Assembly (NCBI GenBank): GCA_017935865.1
Contig: JAGBGT010000024.1
Coordinates: forward strand, 1 to 64,000
Direction: 5' to 3'
DNA length: 64,000 nucleotides
Source of the DNA: Ruminococcus sp.
GTDB taxonomy: Bacteria; Bacillota; Clostridia; Oscillospirales; Ruminococcaceae
The notes beneath the pieces were generated by a model. That model saw nothing but the letters and a program-made list of their open reading frames with translations. It did not search any database and was not told where the DNA came from. This document shows, piece by piece, positions 17,860 to 30,900 of the stretch; the first letter of the stretch is position 1, and every line of letters starts with the position of its first letter. The position numbers were made by a program, and so were the translations under genes.

Positions 17860-17950
17860 CAAAAAGCCGCCTGTTTTTAGGTCGGTACTAATATAGAAGT
17901 TTTTCAACAACTATTATGTAAAGACCTATACAGCGGGCTATAACAGCAAA

Positions 17951-17986
17951 GACAGATACTTCCGTTTGAGAGGTATCTGTCTTTTT
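17951..17986 (+). terminator. rho-independent terminator
   Basis: A 9-bp stem (GACAGATAC / GTATCTGTC) followed by TTTTT, 92 bases after the S1-domain gene. The bases between (17860-17950) hold no gene that I can see. The accessory island begins just to the right. Confidence 0.85.
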
Positions 17987-18000
17987 CGCTATATTAGGAC

Positions 18001-19436
18001 TTATCCGAAAATAGTATCCAGTTTCGCTTCCAATGTCCCATCCTTAGCCAACAGCAAAGCATCGCACTATCGGAGATGATGATCCTCGATCAGCTCACTG
18101 CCGTCAAAGCCGAGAATGAAGTGCAGGGCAATCTGGTAGATGATCTCTGTCGGTACAAGCCCGTATACTTGATGCTCAAAGATATGCTGTAACCGCTGTG
18201 TTTCGTCAGGAAATGCTTGCTTCATGCCGTTACTGTTGAACAGTCGTTTCACGATCTCTGCTATGTACAGACCGGATTTCATGTACAGGTCTGCAAAAGT
18301 CTTGGTCGGATCATCAAAGCAGCCAGGGTTCTCCTGCTCCAACAGGTCAACCATCTGCTTTACAACGTGCTTAGACGTGAAGATCTGGTTGGTCTTCTGC
18401 GGTGGAATGTAGTCAAAGATATCCTCGGTATGAGTTTCATCAAAGTAATTACCCAACCGTGTACGCAATGCAAGGAATTCTTTGATAGAGTCATCGAATA
18501 CGACTGGATGCCTTTCCCTCTTCTCTTCAGACCTTTGAACATCTTTGAAATATCTGCTCTCCAGTCATATATTTTACAGTAAACAATCTCATCGTCCGCT
18601 GTTTCTTCGTCATCATCAAATAATGTCATCTGCACGATTTCATCGGTCGGGATTCCATACGGCGGTGTGTCGTTTATGCCGTCCATCTGCCAGAAGTTCC
18701 AGCATATCACGTTCAGAAACTTCTCCAGTTCTTTCCGCGTAGCCCGCCGATGCCACCTTGCTTCGATATAGTCCGCCAGTGTATACAGCAGATTCATGCG
18801 GGCAATAAGCAGGTTGTCGCCCTGATACTCATAGCCGTACACGCTCTGAAATGCACGCAACGCCCACTTGAACCATTCGGCTTCATCGGTGGCGTTCTCG
18901 TTTATCACACGCAGCTTGCGGTCAAGGATGCCGATGCGCCGTTCAATGGGAATGATCTCACCCGTTGCCGTGTCATAGCGTGAAACGATGTACGGCGCTT
19001 CGCCGCAGGTAATTTCCAGCCGCCGGGAATCCACATACTGCTTCCAGTCCTTGCCCTTCGGAAAGGTGATCGGCTCTGTGATGACCTCCCAGCTCTGCCC
19101 ATCCTGCCGATTGAAGACATCCGGACGACCGAACCATTCCGTATCGCAATCGTTATTCATCTGATCAACGATCCACGCAGGTGTGAACACTTCGGCACGT
19201 TTGCGGGTACGTTCTGTCTGCTCGGCTGCTGCCTTGTAGACTCTTGGTTGAATGTCGCAGGAATCAAATCCCAGCAGCGCACTCTCGGTCATCTGTGAAT
19301 CATCCCTATATCCGGCACCGTAATCAGCATAGCTGTCTGATGCAAACATGATGTTTTTCCTCGTGGTCTTATCCTGCAACAGTCGCCTTACCAGCCCTCT
19401 GATCGGATAAGAATCCAGTTTTATCAGCTCTTCCAA
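18001..19436 (-). pseudogene. broken restriction-modification DNA methyltransferase
   Basis: The first part reads about 310 residues with RAEVFTPAWIVDQMNND and FQSVYGYEYQGDNLLIARMN, typical of large N6-adenine methylases of type II/III-like RM systems. Near 18510 the frame shifts. The second part continues as VVFDDSIKEFLALR, IFDYIPPQKTNQIFTSKHVV and FADLYMKSGLYIAEIVKRL. An in-frame TAG at 18067-18069 then cuts off the natural end (DALLLAKDGTLEAKLDTIFG to TAA at 18001). The catalytic NPPY block is missing, so material has been lost at the junction. The likely start is TTG 19436 with GAGGAGT before it. It is the target of the promoter inside the neighbouring inverted-repeat segment. Confidence 0.82.
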
Positions 19437-19441
19437 AGGAA

Positions 19442-19477
19442 CACTCCTCACTTGGGATTCTTTCTGAGTGGGGAGTG
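19442..19477 (-). promoter_or_regulatory. hairpin sequestering the methylase ribosome site
   Basis: On the transcript, CACTCC-x-CACT pairs with AGTG-x-GGAGTG around a 14-base loop. The 3' arm includes the GAGGAGT that would serve the TTG start at 19436. Translation could therefore be held off when the stem forms. Confidence 0.5.
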
Positions 19478-19546
19478 CCGTTTTTAGTCATGCATATCGT
19501 CATATTGCGGTGCTATACTATGTAACATATCAACTGATGTATGAGA

Positions 19547-19573
19547 TTTCTCAAAACAGATACTTTTGCGAAA
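19547..19573. repeat. left 27-bp inverted repeat of the recombinase segment
   Basis: It starts TTTCTCAAAACAG and ends CTTTTGCGAAA. It is the exact reverse complement of 20806-20832 over all 27 bases, and the similarity stops at both edges. It lies between the methylase start and the recombinase gene. Confidence 0.93.
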
Positions 19574-19627
19574 ACCGAAATAATACAATATGCGATAGTG
19601 CCAAATGGCATACTGTCCCATATTGTA

Positions 19628-19656
19628 ATTATACAGGATTTTTTGTAAAATTGCAA
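19628..19656 (-). promoter_or_regulatory. outward promoter inside the inverted-repeat segment
   Basis: On the minus strand, TTGCAA (19656-19651), a 17-bp spacer and TATAAT (19633-19628). It reads left, through the left inverted repeat, into the methylase pseudogene whose start is about 190 bases away. A nearby imperfect palindrome (about 19585-19627, centred on TGCCAAATGGCA) could bind a regulator. Confidence 0.7.
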
Positions 19657-19755
19657 GTATAACATTGAAAATCGTCGGTTTAAATATAACGAGGTCACTA
19701 TGTCGGAAAGTTTATCACGGATTATGACCACTGCGGCAAGGCTCATTATCAGTAT

Positions 19756-20742
19756 GTGTACGGAAAGACTTACGAAGAAGCTGAACATAAGGTGCTGATC
19801 GGGCGTGAGGTCGCTTCTCGTTTCCTTTTGTGCAGATATATCACAGTAAACAAGATCTATCAGGAATGGCTAAATGCTGTGGTGAATCGAGTGAAGGAAT
19901 CAACGTTTGCCAACTATCGGAACAAGTTTGAGAAGCATATTTTGCCTGAGTTTGGAGATATTCCGTGTGCCGACCTGACCGCAGGCAGGATCAATGCCTT
20001 TATAAATCAAAAGCTCACAGAAGGATTGTCTGCAAGCTATGTACGGGATATATTCACAGTTTTCAAAACGATGTTGAAATATGCGCAAGAGGAGTACGGT
20101 TTCAGACTGTCCCTCAAAAATGTAGTTCTCCCAAAATCTGAGCGAAAACAGGTAGAAAAGATCAGCGATACAGAGCAGAAGAAGCTCATTTCGTATCTGA
20201 AAGCAAATATGTCGCTCACTGCTTTTGGTATCCTGCTGTCACTCTTTATGGGACTGCGTATCGGTGAGCTTTGCGGTTTGAAATGGGAAGATATCGATTT
20301 TCAGCATAATATACTGCATATCAGGAGAACGGTTCAGCGTATCAGCTCCGCCAATGGCAACAAAAAAACAAAGATAGTTGTCTCTTCTCCAAAGTCTGCG
20401 ACCTCATTCAGAGATATTGTGATACCCGACACTCTGATGCAATACTTTGAAACGTTTAGAAACGAAATCAATGCTTTTATCCTATCGGGAACGGACAAGC
20501 CCATTGAACCTCGAACGATGCAGTACCGCTACAAGAAGCTACTGCATTCCGCTAACGTGGAAAATCACAATTATCACAAGCTCCGCCACACATTTGCCAC
20601 TAATTCCGCTGAAAAGGGCTTTAACGCAAAGGCACTGTCCGCCATCCTTGGTCACAGCAGTGTCACCCTGACACTCAACCGATACATTCATCCAGACCTC
20701 ACCTATGAACGCAGGCTGATGAATATGTGTATGCAGTTGTAA
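19756..20742 (+). CDS. tyrosine recombinase, start probably frameshifted
   Basis: The 328-residue tyrosine recombinase has a SAM-like core-binding domain (TVNKIYQEWLNAVVNRVKES) and the catalytic domain. Active residues: Arg in LFMGLRIGELCGL, Lys in the following beta-hairpin, HxxR in YHKLRHTFATN, His in LGHSSVTLT, Tyr in NRYIHPDL. The GTG at 19756 lacks a good ribosome site. Upstream sequence stays in frame and protein-like back to about 19705, and an ATG with GAGGT (19700) lies one frame off. A one-base deletion after codon 2 probably removed the true start. Inverted repeats enclose the gene, suggesting a DNA invertase rather than a phage integrase. Confidence 0.85.
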   Translation: MYGKTYEEAEHKVLIGREVASRFLLCRYITVNKIYQEWLNAVVNRVKESTFANYRNKFEKHILPEFGDIPCADLTAGRINAFINQKLTEGLSASYVRDIFTVFKTMLKYAQEEYGFRLSLKNVVLPKSERKQVEKISDTEQKKLISYLKANMSLTAFGILLSLFMGLRIGELCGLKWEDIDFQHNILHIRRTVQRISSANGNKKTKIVVSSPKSATSFRDIVIPDTLMQYFETFRNEINAFILSGTDKPIEPRTMQYRYKKLLHSANVENHNYHKLRHTFATNSAEKGFNAKALSAILGHSSVTLTLNRYIHPDLTYERRLMNMCMQL

Positions 20743-20805
20743 TAGGTTGTCAAAATAGCATCTTGAAAATTGAATAGTGGCGATTTTACGCTGTTTTATG
20801 AGTGC

Positions 20806-20832
20806 TTTCGCAAAAGTATCTGTTTTGAGAAA
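20806..20832. repeat. right 27-bp inverted repeat of the recombinase segment
   Basis: This is the exact reverse complement of 19547-19573. It lies 64 bases after the recombinase stop codon. The flanking stretch to 20953 has a terminator-like GGAGCAT...ATGCTCC hairpin (about 20906-20934) facing the next pseudogene and no other feature. Confidence 0.93.
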
Positions 20833-20953
20833 AATCGGATTTGGTTGTATTATAGGGTAACTGCGCACATTTTTCGCGCTGTGTGTGCACTGAAATGATG
20901 AAAAAGGAGCATCGCCTATGATGTGCAATGCTCCCTTTTATTGATTTATGCGA

Positions 20954-23480
20954 TTAGATAAGCTCCTCTTTTAGTAAAAATCCCATTGTAGAGCCTTTGG
21001 AAATAAGAAAATCAAGAATTTTTACTGCTTTTCTTTTGATTGGAATATTTGTTTGAAATGAATCAATGTGATTGTTCACATAAGAAAAGATGTATTCTTC
21101 AATGTAATACAAGGTGTTATCAGGAAGGCTTTTGGCATATAAATGCGGTTTGTTCGTTATAATATCACTAATCCAATCTATACCTGTTTCGGTGAAAGTA
21201 GTTTTTCCAACCGTATTCAGGACTTGAGAAATAGCGAATAAAGTAGTGGGATTATAACCTAATCTGTTTGCGGCAACTATATAAAAGCTATTATTCTGCT
21301 GTTTGAGAGAATGCCATTGAGTCACATTCTCTTTCCAAAAAGGATTATACAGTAAATAAGTTGCCAAAACATCTTCATAGCCATAGCCTATATGAACAAC
21401 CGTGTTGACATTTTTATAATTGTCAACGTTTTTTTCGTATTCTTGAAAGAAATAGTCTTGCATTAGTGTCCATAAATTCCAGAATGCATCATACCTTGGA
21501 TTAACATCTTCCGCACTTACAATATCAGATAATAGCCTATTAAACTCTTGATTAAACCGTACTAACAGCATCAGTGCTTGAACAAGTTTTCTTCGGCTAT
21601 CATTGTTGATGTTTAATAGATATTCCGCAAGCCATTTTTTATACTCGCTTTCCAACACAGAGATTCTGTGGAATTTATCGTCATAATTGTCATGGAATAA
21701 TTTCTCCCAAAACTGCTTTCCAATAGTTATAACAAAGTTCAATACACTGGTATCTTGGCAATCTAATATCGCATTCATATATAATTTTGTGTTATAATCA
21801 AGTTTAGTGAAATCTATTGATTCAAGAGAATATTCGTCAACAGATAGCAGAGCTGCTATATCTTCCTTATTAGAATCAACAAAAGCAACAACATCGTTTC
21901 CATCGTATGAAGCTATAAGCTTTGAAAAAATAATAATCAACTTGAAAGATAAATCTCTATCTTTCTTCCACAGACCAGACAATGGATAGATCATATTGTT
22001 TTCAATCTGTTTGCGATAATCAAGCATATAAGCAAGAAGTATGATACTCGGATTCGTCCATTCGACATCATTGGTGCTCTGCTCTGCCATATTCGATATT
22101 TCCGACATGATAACCGCTTTAACATCATGATCAAATAATGAGCTTGAACTATTCTGCAAAAGACCAAATCCAAGTTCTAAGATGGTGTTCTTACAATAAA
22201 TGTATTGATCACTATCAAGTGTATCGCGAAAATCTCGTAAAAGAACAGCTATAGTAAATGTAATAATGTCAATACTCATCAGTGGTAAATCTTCTTCATC
22301 AGACTCTATCAGTGCTTTAGCAGCCTCGTATGCTGATATAGGGTTATCTTCGTATTTACTATAATTTTTGCATTTTTCATCATTCTTATATCGAAATGAA
22401 GCCCAAAGCATTAATTCAGTATCACCTAATTTTGCAGCATATTCTGCGTTGCTGTTTTGTGCATACTCTATAACTTACTGTGGCATATCTGCTTTCATTG
22501 GAATTCTTATTTGACTATCTTCGACAATCGGTTCTGCATCAGGAATATATTTCCTTAAATCACTCCGATAGAAAAATGCCTGATAAGTTGGATGCCATTT
22601 TTCAATATCGATTGTTGCTTTATCAAGAGCTACATATAGTTTATTAAGGCGTTTCTTAAATTCATCATCTGATAAATTACCTGGATTTACTTGGTACTGT
22701 AGAATAATGTCTTCGAAGGACTTTTTTCGGAATTCTTTTTTGTTGCTTTTTATTCTCTCATCATCGAATTTTTTGTTTCGCGGACTTAACCCTCTAAAAT
22801 AGTTTACTCCATGTTCCTTCGATAAACGTGATTTATCTAAATAAAACAGTTCCTTGGTACGAAGTAGCACACAGCTTAAATCAAATAATTCGTCGGATAA
22901 GCAATCACTGCACTCAACACTACTGCTGTTATTGCTACATTATTACTATTTTTCAATAGGTATGAGCATAGTTCAATCGCTTCTTCTTTTGATTTGCTTT
23001 TAACATATAACATTAAATAATCTTCAAGTGCCATAAGAGATGATTCAAGCAAATGAGGTGTAACACTTGTTCCACGGTAGGCTTTCCATAATCGATCACT
23101 ACATATCTGTGAAATAATCTCTTCGTCGCTCAGTACAATCTGAATCTCGCAGCATTCGTGATAATGTTTATTCAAATCTGAATCCTTATAGTTTGTTGCA
23201 GCATTGTTTGTAAGGTCAATAATGAAATCTATTGTTTTCATCGTCTGCATCTGCAATACTGCATATACAGGTGTCTGATATGCACTGGACGGAAAATACA
23301 TTGAGTGTAAATGATCGTTGAAACCAAAATGCGGCTCCATCTCTATGGAAGAAAAATGGTCATTATCATCTTTATATAGCCAATATGCCCATGCTAATTG
23401 AAGCAGCTTTTCAGGAATTGCGGCATATACTTTCCCACATTCATAGATATTTGAAAGCGATTGTGTTAAGAAAAAATAAT
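20954..23480 (-). pseudogene. 5'-truncated remnant of a large defence-like helical-repeat protein
   Basis: Three reading blocks form one gene. An upstream block ends at 22876 by a one-base frameshift (YPTNYL then FDLSCVLLRTKELF in the next frame). A TAA at 22475-22477 then interrupts an otherwise continuous frame (KADMPQ, stop, VIEYAQNSNAEYAAKLG). The rest runs to 20954. About 830 residues remain, mostly alpha-helical, with SDRLWKAYRGTSVTPHLLES and LMALEDYLMLY. This resembles the C-terminal sensor part of very large STAND-type NTPases of the Avs kind, but I am not certain. No NTPase domain remains. IS110 sequence starts where the 5' half should be. Confidence 0.6.
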
Positions 23481-23485
23481 TTTCT

Positions 23486-24536
23486 GTGCCGAACAACAGG
23501 AATGGTGCGAAAATTATTGTTGACAGAGTAACCTCTGTACTTCTCTTGCAGAACATTCCGCAGGTTGTGATCGGTATGGAAGCCACATCCGTTTATGGTG
23601 ATAATCTCATGCGATTTCTTCGAGAAAGCGGCAGTCTTGGACGTTTTGACCGACACCTGTATATGCTCAATCCCAAGCAGGTCAAAAAGTTCCGTGATGC
23701 CTATTCCGATTTTCCGAAAAACGATTATGTCGATTCCTTCGTCATTGCAGACCACCTCCGCTTTGGCAGAATCAATAAGGAGGTCTACATGGACGATTAT
23801 AAGTATCAGGCGCTCAAGATGTATACCCGGGCGCGCCATCAGCTCGTACAGGAACTGACACGAGAAAAGCATCGTTTTCTGAACACTGTTTTCATTCGTT
23901 TTTCCGGACTGACACAAGAGAAAATTTTCTCCAACAAATTCGGCGCAACGTCAATGGCTCTGATCGAGGAATTCTCTTCGCTTGATGAGCTTGCGTACAT
24001 GAGTACCGATGAGCTTGTGGATTTTATCCGTAAACACGGCAAAAACCACTTTGAGAATCCGGAAGAGATCGCGGAAGCTGTTCAGCGTGCTGCGAAGAAT
24101 TCTTACCATCCGCCGCAGGTCATTGCGGATGCCGCCAAGCAGAGATGATCGCCATCTCTATGAACACCATCCATCTGCTCCAGAAGCAGATCAAGGAGTA
24201 CGACAAGGCGATTGAAAAGATGCTTAAAACTATTCCGCAGACATTGACCTCAATCAAGGGCATCGGCAATGTCTATGCTGCTGGAATCATCGCTGAGATC
24301 GGCGATATTAACCGCTTTCCCAGTCAGGCAAGCGTTGCAAAATATGCCGGTCTTGTCTGGACTCAGCACCAGTCCAGTGACTTTGAAGCTGAGGACAAGC
24401 GCATGATCCAAGGCGGTAATCATCATCTGAAATACTATTTGTGCGAAGCTGCAAACGCTCTGCCAGAAAGTTGGTCAGGTTAGTCTATATACTGCTGAAG
24501 ACTAACCGCCTGTATGTCCCGCCGGAGGAGTATTGA
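23486..24536 (+). pseudogene. degenerate IS110-family transposase
   Basis: IS110 transposases use a DEDD site and bridge RNA. Visible parts are QVVIGMEATSVYGDNLMRFL with the Glu, NDYVDSFVIADHLRFGR with the Asp pair, the C-terminal helix-hairpin TLTSIKGIGNVYAAGIIAEIGDI, and the end KLVRLVYILLKTNRLYVPPEEY. Lesions: the N-terminal segment with the first Asp is missing, the frame shifts near 24140, and an internal deletion near 24465 removes the piece before KLVRLV and shifts the frame again. A palindrome at 24551-24580 (CCTGCCGAAAAAA and complement) follows. Confidence 0.88.
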
Positions 24537-24811
24537 TCCGGCACCTCCAGCCTGCCGAAAAAATTTTTTTCGGCGCAGGCTTTTGTAGGAGATACCCTTT
24601 TTGTCTCTTTTTAGGCAGATTATACGGCTTTTGCCTTCATTTTTCTACTTTTTGCCTATTGACATTTTACCGTAGGACTCCAAATCATTATTGTAGATAC
24701 ATTATATATCACAATAACGCCGGAGTCCAGTTCTGTGGAATAATTGTAACCATTTTTGTGAAGTGCGCAGCAATTCCAAATGTAAGGCCAGTGCAAGGCG
24801 CACATATCAGA

Positions 24812-25026
24812 TCATCGCTTCAACCGCAATAACTGTGATTTAAAATACATCAACGGCTGCCAGAGCCGATCCACTTCGTCCTTGATTTCCTCGATATCAT
24901 TCTCGTAAATCTTGCTCGTGCTATTGACACGAACGGCAATCTGATTAATATTGTTTGCGATATTTCCAGCAAATCGGACAAGCTTGTTTAACTCAGATTC
25001 GCTAAACTGAACGATGTAGCCATCAA
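24812..25026 (-). pseudogene. mobC: MobC relaxosome protein, C-terminal fragment
   Basis: Read on the minus strand, about 70 residues are open: GYIVQFSESELNKLVRFAGN, then INQIAVRVNSTSKIY and a C-terminal helix ending QLLRLKR. This is the conserved end of plasmid/transposon MobC proteins that help the relaxase nick oriT. The N-terminal half is gone, and the sequence becomes unrelated just before the serine recombinase gene. It marks a lost mobilisable element. Between it and the IS110 end (24581-24811) nothing is recognisable. Confidence 0.75.
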
Positions 25027-25050
25027 AGATTCTTTGCGCTATAATGATAA

Positions 25051-26706
<1,656 letters not shown>

Positions 26707-26717
<11 letters not shown>

Positions 26718-26736
26718 CCGCTGAGGTTACGCAGCC
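26707..26736. terminator. strong hairpin at the end of the serine recombinase gene
   Basis: A 13-bp stem (AGGCTGCGTAACC / GGTTACGCAGCCT) with a 4-base loop overlaps the recombinase stop codon. It has no long T-run, so termination is likely but not textbook. It lies between convergent genes. Confidence 0.65.
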
Positions 26737-26798
26737 TGATCTTCAAATCATAAAAACTTCTTTATCAGTACCCATCTTTCAGGCGGCTTGATTTTTAT

Positions 26799-27761
26799 TT
26801 AGAATGCAATTTCCTCTGCAATATGATGAAGCTTCTCATCATAAGGCTTCTTCATAGAAAGCGCCTCCTGGATATCATAGTCAACTATCTTGCTGTCCTT
26901 GATTCCGACAACTCTGTTGCCTATACCCTGCTCGAGAAGCTCAACGGCATAATAGCCCATCCTTGTAGCCTCTACTCTGTCTCTCAGTGTAGGACTTCCG
27001 CCTCTCTGAACGTGACCAAGAATAGTAGCACGAGCCTCGATACCTGTCTTTTCCTGGAGCGTAGTTGCGATCTCCTGAGAATGTCCGATGCCCTCGGCAA
27101 CAATCACAACGAAATTCTGCTTGCCCTTAGCCTTTTTCTCCAGCATTGTATTTGCGATAGCATCCAGGTCGTAGGGAACTTCCTTTGTGATTATATCGGT
27201 AGCGCCGCAGGCAATACCTGTATTTACGGCAATATGACCTGCACCTCGTCCCATAACCTCAACAACTGAAATTCTGTCGTGGGACTGTGATGTGTCACGA
27301 AGCTTGTCAACCAGCTCCATAGCTGTATTCATAGCTGTATCAAAGCCGATCGTGTAGTCTGTGCAGGATATATCATTGTCTATAGTTCCGGGGAGACCGA
27401 TGCAGAGCATTCCCATTGCGGAAAGATCTGCTGCGCCTCTGAACGAACCGTCGCCGCCGATAACGACAAGGCCCTCGATACCCAGCTCGTCGCACCTTGC
27501 CTTAGCCTTTGCAACGCCCTCCTGAGTTCTGAACTCGGGACATCTTGCTGTGTAGAGAACAGTTCCGCCCTGGTGGATTATATCCGATACGCTTCTCTCA
27601 TCCATAGGCACAATGTCACCGTTGATAAGTCCATTGTAACCTCTCTTGATTCCGTAAACCTCCATGCCCTTGCTGAGAGCAGCTCTTACCACAGCTCTGA
27701 CAGCAGCGTTCATTCCGGGAGCGTCACCGCCGCTTGTAAGTACGCCAATCTTCTTGATCAT
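26799..27761 (-). CDS. pfkA: ATP-dependent 6-phosphofructokinase
   Basis: The 320-residue enzyme phosphorylates fructose-6-phosphate, the committing step of glycolysis. It has GVLTSGGDAPGMNA (5-18), GIKRGYNGLI, the ATP-binding IGGDGSFRGA, the catalytic GTIDNDISCTDYTIGFDTA and the VEVMGRGAGHIA effector region. The GGDGS motif marks an ATP rather than PPi enzyme. I set the start at MIKKIG, with GGAGAAG upstream. It is downstream of dnaE in the same direction. Confidence 0.97.
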   Translation of the reverse strand: MIKKIGVLTSGGDAPGMNAAVRAVVRAALSKGMEVYGIKRGYNGLINGDIVPMDERSVSDIIHQGGTVLYTARCPEFRTQEGVAKAKARCDELGIEGLVVIGGDGSFRGAADLSAMGMLCIGLPGTIDNDISCTDYTIGFDTAMNTAMELVDKLRDTSQSHDRISVVEVMGRGAGHIAVNTGIACGATDIITKEVPYDLDAIANTMLEKKAKGKQNFVVIVAEGIGHSQEIATTLQEKTGIEARATILGHVQRGGSPTLRDRVEATRMGYYAVELLEQGIGNRVVGIKDSKIVDYDIQEALSMKKPYDEKLHHIAEEIAF

Positions 27762-27955
27762 AAACACTTCTCCATTCTGCTTTCCGCATATATTGCTGCC
27801 TGTTACGGCTTACATTTCATACATTTATATTTTACATCTTTTCTCAGAAAATGTCAAGAGGGAAGCTGTTAATTTTGCTTTCGGCAAATATTTTCCGTCA
27901 TTTTGCACAAACGTAACTGTTGACTTGATGCTTTTTCAACAATCGCAGTTTCTTC

Positions 27956-30900
27956 TCAGATCAATCCCATATTCTCCTGAGAAATATAATCCCCAAGCGC
28001 TCTGACAGTCTCATGTCTGATCTCCAGAGAGATATGGTTCTTCGGACGAACCATTTTTTTCGCGTCAGTAAGATAAAAGCACACCTCTGTCTTTCCGCCG
28101 AACTCAGCAGACGTCTCTGTCAGCCGCTCCATGGGAACACTGTCCGAGGAGACTTTAATGCACAGCCGCATATTGGAGATCATTGGATCGAAGTCATCCT
28201 CAACCACGATATTTCCGCAGATCACATTGATCTCCTCGTCCTTGAAAGAGACCTTTCCACTGATGTATACAATAGTCTCCTCCGTCAGCTTCGTTCCGTT
28301 GAGCATATACAGCTCCGGGAAAACGATAGTATTCAGCTCGCCCGTCCCGTCGGAGATATTCAGAAAACACATATTATCGCCTTTTTTCGTCTTGTGTATC
28401 TTTTTCTCCTGTATTATGCCCATCAGCTTCACAGACAAGCCGTCCCTGACTGTTTCATCAACGGTCAGCCCGGCTATGCTGCGCACTTTCAGCAGATTTC
28501 CCAGCCAGTTGTATTCCCACAGCGGATTGCCTGTAAGATAAATTCCCGTCGCCTCTTTTTCCATTGCAAGAAGCCGTTTTCTATCATATTCCGGTCTGTA
28601 CGGCAGCTTCATATCCGCAGGCTGAGCTGCTGCCGAATCGAAAAGTCCCAACTGACCATCAATTACGCTGCGCCTGTCCTTTCCGGCGCCGTCCAGGAGC
28701 ATATCGTAGCTTTCCAGCATCTGCCGCCGATTAGCTCCCAGTCCGTCGAACGCACCTGCCATTATAAGATTTTCCAAAGCCTTTTTATTCAGCTCCCTGC
28801 CGCTTACACGCTCACAGAAATCCTGGAGACTGGTATAATTTCCGTTAGCCTTTCTCTCAGAAATAATCCTGTCCGAAAGTCCGCTTCCTGCGTTTTTCAC
28901 CGCAAGCAGTCCGAAATACAGTCCGTTTCCATTGTATACAAAGCCTTTTTCACTATGATTTATATTTGGCGCAAGAACATCCATGCCGTGTCTGCGGCAG
29001 TCCGCAATATACTCGGTAAGCCTGTCTCCTCCGCTCATGACGCTGGACATCAGGGAAGCCATGTATATTCCGCGGTAATGACATTTCAAATACGCCGTCT
29101 GATATGCCAGATAGGCATAGGCGGCAGCGTGCGATTTATTAAAGGCATATGACGCAAAGCTGACCATTTCGTCAAAGATCTTATTTGCCGTCTCTTGAGA
29201 AACTCCGTTTTCCATAGCTCCCGAGACAAAGCTCTGGCGCTCTTTCAGCATTTCCTCATGCTTCTTTTTCGCCATAGCCCGGCGGACAATATCCGCGTGA
29301 CCGTAAGAGTACCCGGCAAGCTTCCGGCAAATTTCCATGACCTGTTCCTGATAGACCATAACGCCGTGTGTATCCTCCAGTATCTCCCTGAGCAGCGGGT
29401 GAAGATACGTGATCTTCGCGGGGTCACGCTTATTCCGGATATACGTAGGAATAGATCTCATCGGTCCGGGGCGGTAGAGCGAAATTATCACTATCAGATC
29501 TTCCAGCCGTTCCGGGACAAGCTCCGTAAGCTGTTTCGTCATGCCGGCGCTTTCAAACTGAAAAACTCCCGATGTATCGCCTTTTGCCAGCATTTCAAAA
29601 ACCCGGCTGTCATCCACCGGGATCTTGCCGATGTCAAAATCCGACTCGGTTTTCCTGATCTCGTTTACCGCATCCCTGATAACCGTAAGGTTTCTGAGTC
29701 CCAGAAAATCCATTTTCAGCAGCCCCAGGGATTCAAGGTGGGTCATAGTATACTGCGTAATTACGGTGTTGTCATTTTTTTGCAGCGGTACAAGCTCATC
29801 CAACGGAACAGCCGATATAACGACGCCTGCTGCGTGGGTCGAGGTGTGCCGCGGCATCCCCTCAAGCTTCATAGCAAGGTCTATGAGCCGTTTTACTGAT
29901 TTGTCGGCGGAATACATTGACGAAAGCTCCTTGTTCTCACGCAGGGCGTCCGCCAGCTTCATCCGCGGGTCGATCTGCTTCGCTATCTTGTCCCCCAGAC
30001 TATAGGGAAGTCCCAGCACACGGGCAATGTCGCGTATCGCCGCCTTGGCTTTAAGAGTATCGAAAGCAATTATTTCCGAGACCTTATCCTCACCGTATTT
30101 TTTCACCACGTAATCCTTGACGGACTGCCTTCCCTCGATGCAGAAATCCACGTCGAAATCGGGCATACTCACGCGTTCCGGATTCAGAAATCTTTCAAAC
30201 ATCAGATTATATCTGATCGGATCAATGCCGGTTATTCCGATGCAATAGGCGCAGAGACTTCCTGCTCCCGAACCCCGTCCCGGCCCTACAGGGACGTTAT
30301 GCTCACGGGCATAGCGAATGAAATCCCAGACAATGAGAAAATAGTCTGTAAAATGCTTTTCGTCGATTATTTTCAGCTCATATTCCAACCTGTCCACAAT
30401 GCTTTTTTCCACATTTCCGCCGTACAGCCGATAGAGACCGTTAAAGCTCAGTTCCCGGAGGTATTGACTGTTGTCCCTGCCGCTCTCCGCCTCGAACTCG
30501 GGAATTTTGACCGCGCTGTCGAAATTCATCTTCACGCTGCATCGCCTGGCTATCAGCGCCGTATTTCTCAGCGCGTCCTCGTGTCCCTTGAAATGCGACG
30601 CCATTTCCTCCGCCGAACGGAGATAAAATTCATCGGTGTCAAAGCTCATGCCGTTGGGCTGTCCCAGAACGGTAGCTGTCTGTATGCAGAGAAGCACATT
30701 CTGCATTTCTGCATCTTCCTTATTTATATAGTGGCAGTCGTTGGTCGCGGCAAGGGGTATTCCCGTCTCATCGGAAAGCCTGTACAGCTTCGGTAGATTC
30801 AGCCGTTCTTCGCGTATGCCGTGATCCTGGATTTCCAGAAAATAATTACCCTCGCCGAATATTTCCCGGTATTCCAAGGCTTTCCTCTTAGCATCGTCAT

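Noticed and set aside
19756..20742. Treating the tyrosine recombinase as a phage or ICE integrase with attachment sites at the island edges
   Set aside because: No matching direct repeats or tRNA gene were seen at the edges, whereas perfect inverted repeats enclose only this gene.
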